A stretch of DNA of 64,000 bases from positions 5,580,001-5,644,000 of the forward strand of contig QCXZ01000075.1 of assembly GCA_025024175.1 (NCBI GenBank), written 5' to 3'. Below the pieces are notes generated by a model. The model made no database searches, had not been told where the DNA came from, and saw only the letters and a list, made by a program, of their open reading frames with translations. How positions within the stretch are numbered: position 1 is the stretch's first letter; each line of letters opens with the position of its first letter. The position numbers and the translations under genes were made by a program. Below are positions 22,010 through 34,850 of this stretch, in pieces. This DNA is from Rhyzopertha dominica (taxonomy: Eukaryota; Arthropoda; Insecta; Coleoptera; Bostrichidae).

Positions 22010-22130
22010 AATAACTCAATATTTCCGAGCTTTCGACTGATTTCTTTCGAGGTCTTCTTCGGGGAAATAATATTACATAAGAATTAGAACATTAAATTTT
22101 TGAATTTGACATCACCTGTTTCCGTGCCTA
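22010..22130 (-). repeat. PLE-like tail, related to 55,900-56,110
   Basis: It shares AGCTTTCGACTGATTT, then a TCTTC.TCG word, then TTAATTTTTGA-like and GAATTTGACAT-like words in the same order as 55,950-56,075. On the minus strand it reads GAAGA...AAATCAGTCGAAAGCTCGG, a configuration seen in PLE terminal regions. No coding sequence adjoins. Confidence 0.45.
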
Positions 22131-23590
22131 AATGGCTTTATGCAATAGAATACACGTTATTATTATTATATTTGGCACGATATTTTAGGTAAAAATGATC
22201 TTGTTAGTAAAATGATATACAATTCTTCAATTAATGCACCGTTACTAAATCTATCGAATACATCACAACAGAATGAAAGAATATAGGACAGATCAAAATA
22301 TTTCCACCGTTATTATTAACAATGCAAGAAAGAGCAGATGCGTCATTAGTTTTTCCAGATATCCGAATAATATAAAAGAAAAAAATTTCACTGCGAAGCA
22401 AGTGAACCCTTCTTTAGTAGACAAGATGATCTAATTTTCTATGTTACATAGCGTGTTGTCAGTTCATTACTGAACGATTGAAGTACGCTATTAAAGAAAA
22501 ATAACGAAATGTTTGGAACTATTTAAGATACCTGCAAGATACTGCAAGAATTTACATTTAAAAACTTTGCAAGAGCGGTATTTAAAAGTTTACACAAATG
22601 CGAATCACAAGCACCCAAACTGTTGGGGGTACGAATGTCGGCTTCTTAATAACTTTTAAAACCTCTACATCTACTCTACTCTACATCATTAAAATAAGTT
22701 TTCATTAAGTGTGCCCATTAAGAATATTAAACTTAATTTCTCTTTAAAGTGAATATTGAAAGCTAAAATGTAATTTGTCACATTCAAAATTAATTTACAT
22801 CATACCAAAGTCGATTTCAATTTCTATTTCACACAACGGTTATCGGGAGGCATTCTGATGTCGAAAAAGAACTGCATCGAGACACGGTAGAATTGAAGTT
22901 TACACACTCCACCCACAGGTACTTTCAACGCATCTACTCTGTAGAATATTAAAACTTTATTTGCTTTGAACATACATTATTAAAATCAATATTATCTGCG
23001 GAGATGAAAATCAGATATTTATAATTGAAATCCTTCTTGCCAGCAAAAAAATTCATTAACTATATTGCGCATTGGTATAAAAGTTCATCAGAAGCATCAT
23101 TAAAAATTGCCTGCAATAAAAGAAAACAGAAGCATTCCACTACTTCATTTGACTACTCCGTCTTTGGAACATCATTACTTCCTTCATTTGTAAATAATAT
23201 AGAAAAGATCACTTATAGTACGCACCAACATTTTGAACGGATCCAACCGCATGAGCGGGCCCGACTTAATAAATTTATTCGCCATGCTAGCCTGAAATTT
23301 TGTCATTTAGGCAAAAGTTTCTTTTTGTGGCGAAGCTTTGTTTATAATTCAATTGAGGTACGTGTAATTAATTTAGACCAAATAAATTTATTATTATTAC
23401 TTTATGGCTAAAAAATATAATTCTCAAAGATTTCTATCTCTTTATATTTTTTCTATAAATATTCCTTCCAAGTCTAGACGACGAAATAACAGAGCTCTGC
23501 ATTTGCAATAGCTAGCTGCCACTGAACCTGATAAAAATATTTATCGGTTCTACGAAGTATATCATTTCCATTTTGAATGGTCATCTATTT
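22131..23590. other. AT-rich DNA, no gene recognised
   Basis: A 128-codon plus-strand frame at 23025-23411 (includes SFLPAKKFINYIAHWYKSSS and HFERIQPHERARLNKFIRHA) has no domain I recognise and AT-rich codon use like its flanks. I do not call it a gene. Confidence 0.4.
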
Positions 23591-24450
23591 AAGTTTCTTG
23601 TTCTTAATTGCATCTTCAGGAGAAAATAAACCACAGTCCTTAATTTTAAATCCAGTTAAAGTTTCAAAATTTCTTTTTGCCAAGTCTTCATTAACACGTA
23701 TTTACGTATACGCGTATAATTATTGCTTTTGAAGGGAGAATGAACAAAACTTCTAGCAAGAATGTCGTAGGTGTCTTTTTCTATTTCATCAAGTTTTGTT
23801 GAAATTTTTGAAAACAGTTCTCTCATTTGCCGCTCTTTATAGTCATCATCGATGACATCTTCTTCATCGGATTCACTGCTGACTTGGCCTTAACCTGAAT
23901 CGGGACCAGCAGACTTGTTCTTAATTTTTTGTGGTTGAACATCTGTGAAAAGTCTTCTACAAGCTCTATGTTGTTTCCTCTTAGGAATGCGGTTCGTATG
24001 ATTTTTTTTGATTCATTTGTCAATTTTTTGATGGATTATACGTCTCTCTTGCGTTGCTAGCTATGTTTAATAAAATGCTATGAACACTTTGCACTAATCT
24101 TTTAGAGCAGTAAACCGTCAAGCAAACCACATTTTTTCATCTCAGAAATGAAGTTCTCTTCGCTTGGTTTTGGTTCTGCACAAAAAAAATTCACAATTTT
24201 TACGATCACCAAATACACGCCTTGGACAACTTTGAATGCCTCTAGAAAATCCTGCCGATTATTCATCAAACGAAATATCCTCTGTTTTTCTGAAGTTTAG
24301 GGCTTTCTTTCTGTGCTCTGCAATAAGATTGTTTTGTACCTTTCCACAATTGATGCAAAATTTATTTCGCGCATCTATGTATAGCAATTTTGCTGTTTTA
24401 ACCCCCAAAAGTACTTTTTCCACGTGTCTACTCAAAACTAAAACCTTCGA
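23590..24450 (-). pseudogene. Decayed minus-strand coding remnant with a Cys-x2-Cys motif, family unknown
   Basis: Minus-strand translation with several stops gives AKLLYIDARNKFCINCGKVQ, then NNLIAEHRKKALNFRKTEDI, then SAGFSRGIQSCPRRVFGDRK (24220-24430). Further on it gives KKLTNESKKIIRTAFLRGNN and IELVEDFSQMFNHKKLRTSL (23823-24060). The frame remains mostly coherent across about 800 bp, which suggests former coding sequence. The first part faintly recalls Mutator-like transposases of animals (a conserved K.C..C segment following a hydrophobic strand), but the usual next motif is absent. The family is therefore left open. Confidence 0.4.
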
Positions 24451-27400
24451 GTAGCATCTAAGATTTCCCTAGTGATAAAAACAAAAATTTCAAGAAGGGA
24501 CAATAAATAGAGAGAATTTACGAGCACAATGGTCCATCTGCAAATTATAAAGGGATTACAACAAGGGCACATCTGCATAGTTTACGAGCGCGAAGCTCCG
24601 CCCCGCAAAGCATCAAAGGTGCTAAAATTGTTCAAATTTGATGCAACAAAAATTCATTATTTTTGCTGTAATAAAGAAAGAAACAAATGTTTAGCGTGTC
24701 AAAATCAAATTTTCTCTGGTGCTCTCGTCTTACTTTTTTTTTGTTCTAATTTTTATTATTCTTCTCTCACCTTTGTATTTTTTTCGACAAAGGTCAGTGT
24801 GAATTCGGAAAAGTACGATGACAACTCCATTGATACTTGAAAATCACAATCACGAACACAACTCTAGGCATAAACCATGCAGAGTAATACGTAGCCTTAA
24901 AATAACCAAAATTACTATAGCTGAAACTTTTTTGCCTCCAGTAACTGTGATAGTCTTATCCCATCTAGCTTAATTTCATACCTTTGAGATTGTAAAGCTA
25001 AAATATGAATGGCAGCACCTGAGAGGCTCTTTTTGATAGATTTATCAAAAAATAGAATTCATGTTCCCATACAATACATATAAATCTTGTATAAACACAT
25101 TTATTTATGTCGTTTTGCGGTATGAAGTATAAAAGAGAACATCCTCTTTTTGAACGCCAATAAGTTGGTTTATTGCTACAAATAAATTGGTTGAATGCTT
25201 CAGCCCACAGAAATCGAATACGCCATACAAAGAGCAGAATAATTAATCATTTCCACCAAAAGTTGTTTACGAATTCTTTCTCAAGTCAGCGTTCTCTGGC
25301 TCGATTGTAAAAATTGTATTAAGCTGTTACGAACAAAAGGTGGGCAGAAAACGATGAAAGATTGCGGAATTGTGCTTAAATCGTTCGAGTTACAAATATG
25401 TGAAAGCCATGCATTGTTGATAAACAAGCTAAAAGAGGAGTTGAAGCCTTGAGAGCTGAAAACTGGTATATCATTACGATATATCAAATATTTGTTACCA
25501 GTTGGTCCTAAAAGAGTTAAATTTATGAAACTTTGTCCAAGAACTGTTAACAAATCCAAAAGGGAACCTAAATTCATATTAAAAGTGGCACCTAGAGGCG
25601 GTATACTTTAATTCTTTATAACACTGACTTAATATCACCTTCCTTTGCCTCAATAAACTCATGAAATACATAATGCTCCTAATTAATAACTTTGTTCCTG
25701 TACCACATACATCAATAGTTATTAGCTGTTCCGATTAAAGAAACACCATATATTTCACTGGTTTGTAGTTAACTATTTACACATGATTGGTAATTATAGT
25801 AACTAATTATTCGATAAATGGTTGTTCAAGAACCACAGCTAATTCCGTTTATATGGGGAGGTTAAAAAAAGCCATGCCACTGATTACTGTCATGTTTTAT
25901 GCAAATATTATAAAATGAGATATAGCCTGTTCATAATATATTGTGAAATGTGAATGCCATGTAATGTGCATTTGACCCATTTATCAAAACTAAAGCTTGA
26001 TGTGACTTTTCATGCATGAAATTTTAACGTTCATGGCATTTTAAGTTTGCTGTAGATTTAGTGTTTCGATTAAGTCAAGTAAACCCCGTTTTCATAATAC
26101 TATATCGAAATGTTAATGCGAAAGCACAATTAGCAGGACAAGACAAGTTACACGGAGTCAAGCTATTTATTCCTAATGGATCCATTTGTGACTGATGATG
26201 AAGCTACACGCACGAATTTTGCATGGCACACGCGATTAGAATCTTACTCAGTGAACAGTATGACGTGTTTTGAAATATTACAAATCATTCATCTCGTGAT
26301 TGTATCGTAAAATGTGGTAAAAATTAAGTAACTGGGTGGCGATTTTTTTTCGGGACAGGCTAGTTTAGTAAAATTACTTTTTGAGCTTAGGGAACCGAGG
26401 TGACCGGGTACTTATTAAAATAATAAAACAGCGAAAAACGTCTAAAACAGTGTATCAGCCAAGTCTTTTTTATAAATGCCGGTACATATAAAAGAGAATT
26501 GCAAAGGACTAAAACCTAGGGCATAAAATTATCTAACTTAGACCGGTGGTGGAATTTTTATAGCAGTAACTGGTTATCCTCAAGACGCGTCCAATGTATA
26601 TACAAAAAGTTTGAATTGGAAAACTGTAATTCCCAAAAACAATGCACAGTTTCAGCTGTAAAATGCAAATTGTCTATTTAAAATAAAAATTTAAAAGTCC
26701 ACAGTCCTCCAACTATGAAAAAGCTCTTTGATGACATTTTTTACTATTTTACTAGTAAGAACTGCAACAGTTGATACATTAAGCCTATTTTAACGTCTAA
26801 AAATTTTATTCCAGAATCAATAGCTTTCTTTATATAAAGGTGAATGCTTTCAGCGTCCATAATGTTAGATCACCAAAAAAAATTTATCTGACGTTTCTAT
26901 TACACCTACAATCTTTGTCAAAAACGAGAAGCTCTGAATATCGTCTTCAAACAAAATTTTGAACAAAAGTACCATCCACATACCAATATTTTAGCTTAAA
27001 TAAAAACTGTTGATTGCTCTCTCTTCAAAATTTGCCATAAACAAATTGGACACTATAGGACTTAGGTGTGAATCCATTGCACAACCTGATTATTGTTCAT
27101 AAAAATTACCGTTAATTTCATTTTAAACAGTGCTCAAATAATTTGGGTATCGGGTCACATAGGAGCTCTGCATTATTAATATATTATTATTATCTAAAAA
27201 TATAAATAAAAATAGCAAACATTGCTTTCGTCAGTTTAATCTACACTAAATTTTCATTTTTATTACGTGAAGAGCCTCATACCATTGTACTTAATTTTTT
27301 AATCAAAGTTTAGATAGCACTTAGAGAAAACAAACCCTTACAAACTACTTGTTAACATGTTTGTTGTTTATAGAGGGAAACAATCTTTTGGAAAAGAAAC

Positions 27401-28225
27401 ATAGCTCAAATAAATCGGTTAAACAAATCAAGCGATATTAGTGACTAATATTCACTGGCCTCTATTCCTTTTGTTTGACACTTTACAAAAAGTAATACTT
27501 TGTCTAAAAATGCCAGAGTTGAATTTAAATAATCTTTAAACATGAATTACTGCATATTGTTATTGTGATACAGATAGAACAAACATGGTTTATGTAATTT
27601 GGAGATACTATAACGTTATCTCGCGGTTATTTCGCTAATTTTTCTCCGAAGCTCTATGGCTACTGCTACATATATAAGACAAGATTGACCACCTTCCTTA
27701 GTGGCCATGTACTGTAACAAATCCCTGTCATTTTTTTGTAAAATAGGCTAAAACTATACGTACCGACGTCTTCGAGTGCATTAAGTAATTGTACTTTTCA
27801 AGGAAGGATTGAGTTAATTTGTCGTGTTTTTATAGGTTTCCATTACACCTTTCTTTCTTAATTCTTCCTGTGACTATAATACTCTTGTTTTTGGTGAAGG
27901 AAGACTACAAAATTTCTATACTTGCGACTCAAGTCTCTTCTCCAGGCTAGTTATTATCAATATCTTTTATAGTGTTGTTATTATGATAGTTTCAATATGA
28001 TTCTTAAAAATCTTCACTTATTTTTTTAATTTATGAGCATTTTTTTGTACCCATTTTCCCACAAAACATTGATGTACTTACAGCTAACGTGTATCTAACT
28101 AAAAATATGATTTGATGAATTAATTGTAAATTTGAATCAACATACCTATTTATTTTGACCCATAGAGAAACAATAAACCACAAAAATGCTGATATATTTT
28201 GTTGTGTTGTTTACCTACTTCTGTT
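24451..28225. other. AT-rich DNA, no gene seen
   Basis: The frames at 24529-24840 (plus) and 25281-25577 (minus) lack recognisable domains. No repeat boundaries were found by eye. Confidence 0.45.
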
Positions 28226-28445
28226 TTATTACCTAATATTACCAACCCTTAACCCTAAATAACAAAAAATAATTTTCTATATATGAATAGTATCAGTTGG
28301 GTGACATCCTCAGTGGTGAAATTACGTTAGCTAATTTATTACCTATTACCAACCTTTACCTGTATTCAACAAAAATAGTGTTCTACCTAAGAAAAACATT
28401 CGTTAGATGACCTCCCCAGTGGGGTAATTACATTAGTTACTTATG
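28226..28445. repeat. Tandem duplication, two 110 bp units
   Basis: Unit 1 (28226-28335) and unit 2 (28336-28445) both run TTATTACCTA..ATTACCAACC, then ACAAAAA.TA.T.TTCTA, then a TGAC.TCC.CAGTG block, then AATTAC.TTAG. Similarity is moderate, so the duplication is old. No coding sense. Confidence 0.7.
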
Positions 28446-29050
28446 GATTTATAATATACAGTAAATTGAACGTGTTCTCAAATATAACTTCTTTATTTCT
28501 TAAACCTTAAACCATCTAAATTAAAAGCGCTAGCGTTCGTGTTGGTTGAATGCGAAAGATGTATACACATGCGAAAAAGTATTTTTGCTAAATAAAAAGG
28601 GAACTGTAGCAAGCGCAAGCTGTTCAACTGCACCAACAATATATTGTTTCCTTTTAGCTGTTCGCTCCAGTTGATAATTAAATTGTATTTTGTCGTTCCT
28701 GTACAAACCAATTCAAGATAAACATTTTCGATTATCTTTTACGTTTCCTTATCAAAATGGAATCACTGATACGTCTAATCCAATTTGATGCACATTCCAT
28801 TCTTGTGTTCAATCGCCTTTGACTTTGAGGTATGTCGAGTACAGCAACGAATGGGAACGCTAGGAAATTGAAGTTGACCTAAATAAGTTGCATGTTTGGT
28901 GGCGTGGATATATTGAGTTTTGTGCTTTATATTGCAACAGTGAAATAATAACATCTTGAAAATCAGTTGGAAATAAAATTTATTCGCAAAAGCATTTATT
29001 AAACTTACGTACCATTCAGTTACTAGAGTAACGTCCAATAGAGTACAGCA
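28446..29050. other. AT-rich DNA, no gene seen
   Basis: Short chance frames only. Confidence 0.5.
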
Positions 29051-29058
29051 GTTATAGG

Positions 29059-30126
29059 CAGGGTTGGCATGATTAAAACAAAACGTTTAAAACAACGCTT
29101 CTGTTTAAAACTTTGTTTTAAACAAATGTTTAAATCATTTGTTTTAAACAGTTTTTTTGCTTATGTTTTAAACAGTGTTTTTTACGACTATTGTAAGTGA
29201 TTCATTAATTATTACTATTACTCTCGTTTACCCTCCACAAACAGGTAAACAGGATTGTTAGTAATTACATATCTACATAATGTAAAATGAATTGAATTCA
29301 AAACCAGGCCCAGTTTTTTATCGATACAACGGTTATAGAAATTAATAATAAACTTAACATTTTTCTGTAGCTATAAATTACAAATATTTTAAAACAACAA
29401 ATAAAAATCTTAACCTTATGATAACATAAAAATTTGTATTTCTGGTCCAATACAACAAAACAATAAATAAGACGTTCATTCAACACTTACTAGATAATTA
29501 TATATTTAGCATAATAGAACAAATAGTTATCAGAACTTGGAAATATAAAAAACAATAAACAAGGAATAATATATTTTTACTAGTGCAAGCATATCTTTTT
29601 TGCACTTCTTGCATCGAGTTCGCATTATACTATTTTGCACCATAATTTTGTCGAAGTAATTCCACCCTGCATTATTTCTCATACTGGTCATTGTAATTGT
29701 TGAACTTTAAACTTTAAATATACAAGGTCAGTTCCTATTCTCTTTGTTAAAGTTGATATTAACTAAAATCAACCCAGTAACCAGTATGTGATTGGTCTGG
29801 ATTTTAAGAACAGAGTTGATTTTCGCTTAAAATAGACAAGAAAAACCGGCTCATAATAACTAAAATTGTCGCGTAAACGCCGTACATATCGAATACAAAT
29901 GACAAATGACAACAGGCAATCGTAGTCACCTAGGGATTTTTAGACAACTGCTACGTCAGATCACAGCGTCATCTACTCGTATTTATTTTCACTAATACAC
30001 ATATAGTAATTTGCATGAGAAGGCATGTTTAAAAAGTTTTAAACATGTTTTCAACTAAGTAAGAAAAAACATGTTTAAAACAATTTAAACATGATTAAAT
30101 TTAAAAAACATGTTTTTCCAACCCTG
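29059..30126. mobile_element. Non-autonomous hAT-type element with TTTAAAC-rich ends
   Basis: The 1068 bp element starts CAGGGTTGG and ends CCAACCCTG. It is flanked by a perfect 8 bp duplication GTTATAGG (29051-29058 and 30127-30134). The 8 bp duplication and CAGGG terminus are typical of hAT transposons. Both ends carry many copies of TTTAAAC/GTTTAAA (left at about 29080-29180, right at 30025-30115), likely subterminal transposase-binding repeats. There is no transposase frame. The longest open stretch is 62 codons and meaningless. The interior is ordinary AT-rich sequence. Confidence 0.92.
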
Positions 30127-31900
30127 GTTATAGGGCTTTCCAGATAGCGGTTCACAGAATTAATTAGATCCAATAGAATGCATGTATTTATTATAAAATT
30201 TGATTGATACGCGTATTGGGTTTGATTTAGCTTTAGCTTGCGGGTAACAAGGATTACATGGTTTGAAAGGTGATTAATTGATTAAATATCACAAATTTCG
30301 CCATCCTTGCAATCACCTAATCTAATATACAGGATGTCCTATGGCTTGATGGCCAAACTGAAACCATAGATTCTAGAGACAATTCTAGGCCAATTGGATC
30401 AAAAATATCTTTATCCAAATTTGCTTTCTAACGGAGCTACGGTTCCTTAAAGAAGCAAACACAAACACAGTTGTTAGTTAATTTCTTCTAAACTTCTGGG
30501 TATAATTAAATAAAACTACGCACATTTACCAAACTTTATGTGATAAATAAGATGGTGTAAGAATAATTTCAAAATTTTATTTATAAACAGGTTAAAATGA
30601 GGATGTGGGAATAAAGAGTACTATAACTTTTTTGTGATTTCAAATTTTGTTAAAAAATAAATACCTTATCAGTAAAACATTGAGTTGCAAGTGGCTAATT
30701 TGTAAGAGACAGGTGCAAATGAATCGTATGGAATGGCAGTATCAGTAGCCTCGGCTTTCGTGTCAATTTCGAACTGTAACTCTAACTGTAAAGCTGATGC
30801 AAGTATTGGTGGAATTGATGTAATTTAAGAACTTCCCAAGGAGCCCACAAAAATAAGTTTTTTTTTAAGAAGGTCCCACTCTTGTTTCGAAGTTATAATT
30901 CTAGTAAACGCTTATTACTGTCTACATTTTGTAATATTTCGCAATAAATCCACTATTTACATTTAGTTTAAATATGCACATATCGGTCGAAGATTCAACA
31001 ACGAGAACCATCGTGTTCACAGGAAAAAAGATCCCTTGGGGTGTAATAAAACGCGCTCCTCTGACTTCTTTATTTCAATTACATTGTTGCAATCGCATTA
31101 CAGGGTATTTTTGAAATGTTAACAACTATCTTCCCGTTTCCATACTTCAATGTCCACGCAATACTCTAATAGCAGTTACTATAATTGCAGCATACACACA
31201 TACCTTGGCAACTACAATGAAAGATTCTTTATCATACTCGTGTAATGTGCTCTACTTCCTTACTATCGTATAACCCACAAGGCATGGCTCAATCTTCAAG
31301 TCACTGAAATTTATCCATTAATTTCTGAGTTGAGGGACAAAGCTGACAGGTTAGCTTAACACCTGTCACCACAGAACCTTGTCACTTTCACAGTTTCGTT
31401 TCTCACTAAGAATCATTTGAGAATGATTCAAACCAGCTTACTGATGATATGTACGTTCTTCTTTGCTATTAACCTCTTATTATTTTTAATGCAGTGATGA
31501 TGATTACGGCGTACACACAAATTCTTGCAACTGTAAAATATTACTTTACTATAGTGTGAGGTGTAAACAGCTTCTTTTACATACGGTACTGCAGGTCGTG
31601 CCCTTGCATAGTGAAATACCTGCACCTTTGAGTGTTGAACGTAGCACTAGAATTTTGTCATAATAATTGTGTCAGACATCAAAACAGGAAATGTCAAAAC
31701 TACAGCGACAAGCGAAATTTGTAGCCTTTCGGCAAATTTCATAAAATGATGCGACTTTTCTGAACATGCGTTCGTTTGTCATTATTTGGAAAACAGGTAA
31801 AAGGTAGATATATATAATCTATCCCTCTTATACCGTTAAGTGTAGAGGGTGAAATCCTTTTCCACTTAAATTAATATTACACTTTATAGTTACAGTTTCC
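30127..31900. other. No gene; start of a dispersed repeat near 30,330 and a diverged repeat pair
   Basis: At 30330-30460 the sequence ATACAGGATGTCCTATGGCT, followed by GATGGCCAAACTGAAACC, resembles the common ACAGGGTGTYCC-type ends of insect repeats, but no partner end is visible. About 31172-31290 and 31492-31610 share CAGCATACACACA/CGGCGTACACACA and TTGGCAACTA/TTGCAACTGT words, probably an old direct repeat. Confidence 0.35.
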
Positions 31901-32640
31901 AATCTTCGATGTTAACCAATGTTTGTTGCATCTTTTGATCAATGTCTCTCAGTTACATTCACACACTTATTTGCTTGCTTACACTCACTACGCATTTTGT
32001 TCCTTCCATCTCTATTCCACTGCCCTCCAGATGGTCCTATCCTGCGCCATGATTTCAGCCTGGTTCCATTTTCGGTCTCTTCTATACATTATTTCCTTCA
32101 TTTCTTTATCCCTCGTCTTACTTGGTCTCCCTTTCTCTCTTCTTCCCACAGTCCTTGCTTCCCACACCTGTCTTACTTGTCTCTCTCCCGGTAGCCTTTT
32201 CATGTGTCCCCACCATCTTAATTGTGTTTTCTCAATATGATTTTTGACACTTTCAATTTTGAGTCTTTCTCTTATATCGTCGTTCCTAATTTTGTCTATT
32301 ATTGTGACTTTGGCTACTTTCCTGAGGTACTTCATTTCTATTGCTTGTATCTTCTTATGTTGTTTCTCTGTTAACACCCATGTTTCACTTCCGTATAGTA
32401 GAGTCGGTAGATATAGAGTTTTATATATTGTTAGTTTCGTTTTATTACTAATCTCTTTTTCATTAATGAATCCCCTCTTGATACTGTGGAACAGCTTTGC
32501 CGTAGTCGCGATTCTGTTGTTAATTTCTATGTCCATTTTTCCACTCTTGTCTATAATTACTCCTAGGTACTTTATCCACTTACTCTATTGTCTGATCCTT
32601 AATTTTTATATTTTCTTTCCTTGTTATTTGTGATAGTTAG
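31900..32640 (-). pseudogene. 3' end of an RTE-like LINE
   Basis: The minus-strand frame 32012-32536 (174 codons) shows the LINE C-terminal region: KTLYLPTLLYGSETWVLTEK, then KYLRKVAKVTIIDKIRNDDI, then QLRWWGHMKRLPGERQVRQV and GRREKGRPSKTRDKEM. Upstream, after a frameshift near 32575, KYLGVIIDKSGKMDI precedes it. The LYGSETW...RWWGH pattern is characteristic of RTE/BovB-group reverse transcriptase proteins beyond the RT core. The catalytic part is absent: 5' truncation near 32640, the usual result of target-primed reverse transcription. The plus-strand frames over the same bases are shadows. Confidence 0.85.
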
Positions 32641-34022
32641 GTGAATAGGTCATTTTACGAAGATGACAAGTCAGTTAATCTGGAATTTGCATAAAGCAGT
32701 AAAAACTTTATCAGTCGACTGAGCTATAAAGTTCAAATGAGCGGGGTACCATTGCACCGAAAATACCCAAATTCCGAAAAGGTCAGTTAATCCGTGGGTA
32801 CGATTGCGCTGGTGGCAGATTTAATCCTTCCGGTGGGAAGCAAATTACCACTTTTATTATAAGAGGATCAAAAATGAAAGTAATAACAATAAGTGATTGT
32901 AATATTTTAAGAACAACTAAGTTACTGCACTCTTGCAGATTAGATAAAGGTCAATTCCTTCTTTATAAATTATTAAGAAAAGTGAACATTGAAAAGTTTT
33001 TGTAAAAACACATTGTTTTGTAAATAATAAGTAATGCACACACCGCAGAGTTATTTTAATAATAACATATAGGTAATTCACATACAGAGTGATCATAAAA
33101 TACGGAAAAAAATTTATAATTTTGGTATGTAATGTTTTTTCGCCAAGGTTTTGACAGGTCCGCTTTTATTTTTATATTGCCATTTTTGTCATAAAAATTT
33201 TGTCGATAACGTCATCTTGTTTTTGAACTGCGACGTGATCATCAATTGTTTCAAATAGCAATCTCCAAACATTTTTTTTACTTATCGGTATAATTTTCAA
33301 TTCTCTTTTATTCCATTAAAAGTACAAAACAACGATTTTCGACAAACAACGAAGAACGTATAAGTTTAATTTTGGTACACATCTTTTTACTGAAACGAAT
33401 AATTTCAATTTCTTTCAAAACAACTGTTATATAATTTTTAATAACCACTTTTGTTTATTGTATAGCTGTTTAGTATTTTTTACTGTAAAGGTCTAAATAT
33501 ATTATTTTTGTTTTCCAAGAAGCTTTTTTCGCAGAATAACTCACAAACTTTGTCCCTAATGCATCAAATTTTTTCGGAAAAATTCAGATAAACGAGTTTC
33601 TATGCTATTTTTTTACAAAATGGTTTAGAAACGAGTTTTTTCGAATTTTGTCATAGAAAAAATTAGAGTAATGACGGATATTTAATAAGATATTTCCTGA
33701 GTTAGATAAAAATGACAATTTTATGTAGGTAACAATATTGATTTATATTTTAATCAATTATTTTTACTGTTCTTATTTATTATAGATTTGAGTTACAAGG
33801 TAGGTAACTTGTCAAACCTGGACGATATTTATCTCTTTTTCCGGCAAAACTGCTGACATTTAATGTCAAAATAATTTCCCACTTGAAAATTAAATATAAC
33901 TGTTGTATATTTGTAAGTTCAGACCAGAGTAAATTCTACAAGCTCTTTATTTATTTATTAATCAATCAATGTCAAAAACTAACATTCGCATAATACAATA
34001 ACCGACGAATCATTGTCACTGA
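32641..34022. other. AT-rich DNA, no gene seen
   Basis: Nothing recognised. Confidence 0.5.
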
Positions 34023-34850
34023 TTGGTCAAAATTGACAGGAAGGAAATAATCGTCAATATTAATACGGAAACCAATAGTGGTTTAATGCAAATGAGGTGG
34101 TCGTTCACTTTACATGGATTAGTAAACAGCCGTTATATACCACTAGTTTTTTGCTTACTATCAAATAAGAGTAAAAATTCATATTTGAACACTTTTAAAG
34201 TAATTAAAGAAAAATGTGTAGACTTAGGACTCATATTTCATCCAAATCAAATAGTTGTTGATTTCGAATATTCCATTCACCAAGCTGTAAAAGAAATGTG
34301 GTAAATGTAACAATACCTAATAGGTTGCGATTTCATTTGTACCAATCATAGATTCGCAAAATTAAAAAACTAGGTCTAATGGCTAAATATAGAGATCGCA
34401 ACTCAAAAATAAGAATTTTTTTAATTGTATTTTTTAGAACCAGAAAATGTAGGCGACTGTTTTGTATTCTTTTTTTGCAGAAAATATTACTGATGCTCGA
34501 GTAACAAAATTTTTTGATTACTTTACGGAAAATTACATGGAAGAAAATACTTTACTTCCTCAAAACGTCTGGGCTTCCGCATCAATGACTTCTAAACGTA
34601 CCACAAACTTTGTGAGTCCTTCCACTCAGGGTTTAAGAATAATTTTTGTCAAACACATTATAGCATAATTCAATTTTTAGAAGTCTTAAAAAACTTTCTA
34701 CATAAAAATAATTAAAAATGAATAGTACGAAGATTCAAAAACGAATATTTAATAAGAAGCACAGCAGAGAGCGTCTAGAGCATTAAAGAATATTAAATTA
34801 TTATAAAAATCACGAAATTGATCGTTTTCAATTTGTAAAAGCTGCATCTT
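34023..34850 (+). pseudogene. MULE transposase relic
   Basis: The frame 34023-34304 gives FTLHGLVNSRYIPLVFCLLS, then TFKVIKEKCVDLGLIFHPNQ and IVVDFEYSIHQAVKEMW. The D in VVDFE corresponds to a catalytic Asp of MULE/FLYWCH-type transposase domains. After stops it resumes (34330-34450) with remnants of the H-x-H region. Frame 34462-34668 then reads FFAENITDARVTKFFDYFTE, NYMEENTLLPQNVWASASMT and SKRTTNF, the segment normally leading to NACEAFHS. Remnants reach about 34850 (HEIDRFQFVKAASF). Multiple stops make it inactive. The N-terminal part is missing and no terminal inverted repeats were found. Confidence 0.8.

Noticed and set aside
23025..23411. 128-codon plus-strand frame as a host exon
   Set aside because: No domain, no visible splice-site support and codon composition like the AT-rich flanks. 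It is probably a chance frame.
31919..32633. Three plus-strand open frames of 91-129 codons, hydrophobic and apparently membrane-like
   Set aside because: They are antisense shadows of the minus-strand RTE-like LINE C-terminus (LLYGSETWVL, RWWGHMKRL), which has a clear family pattern.
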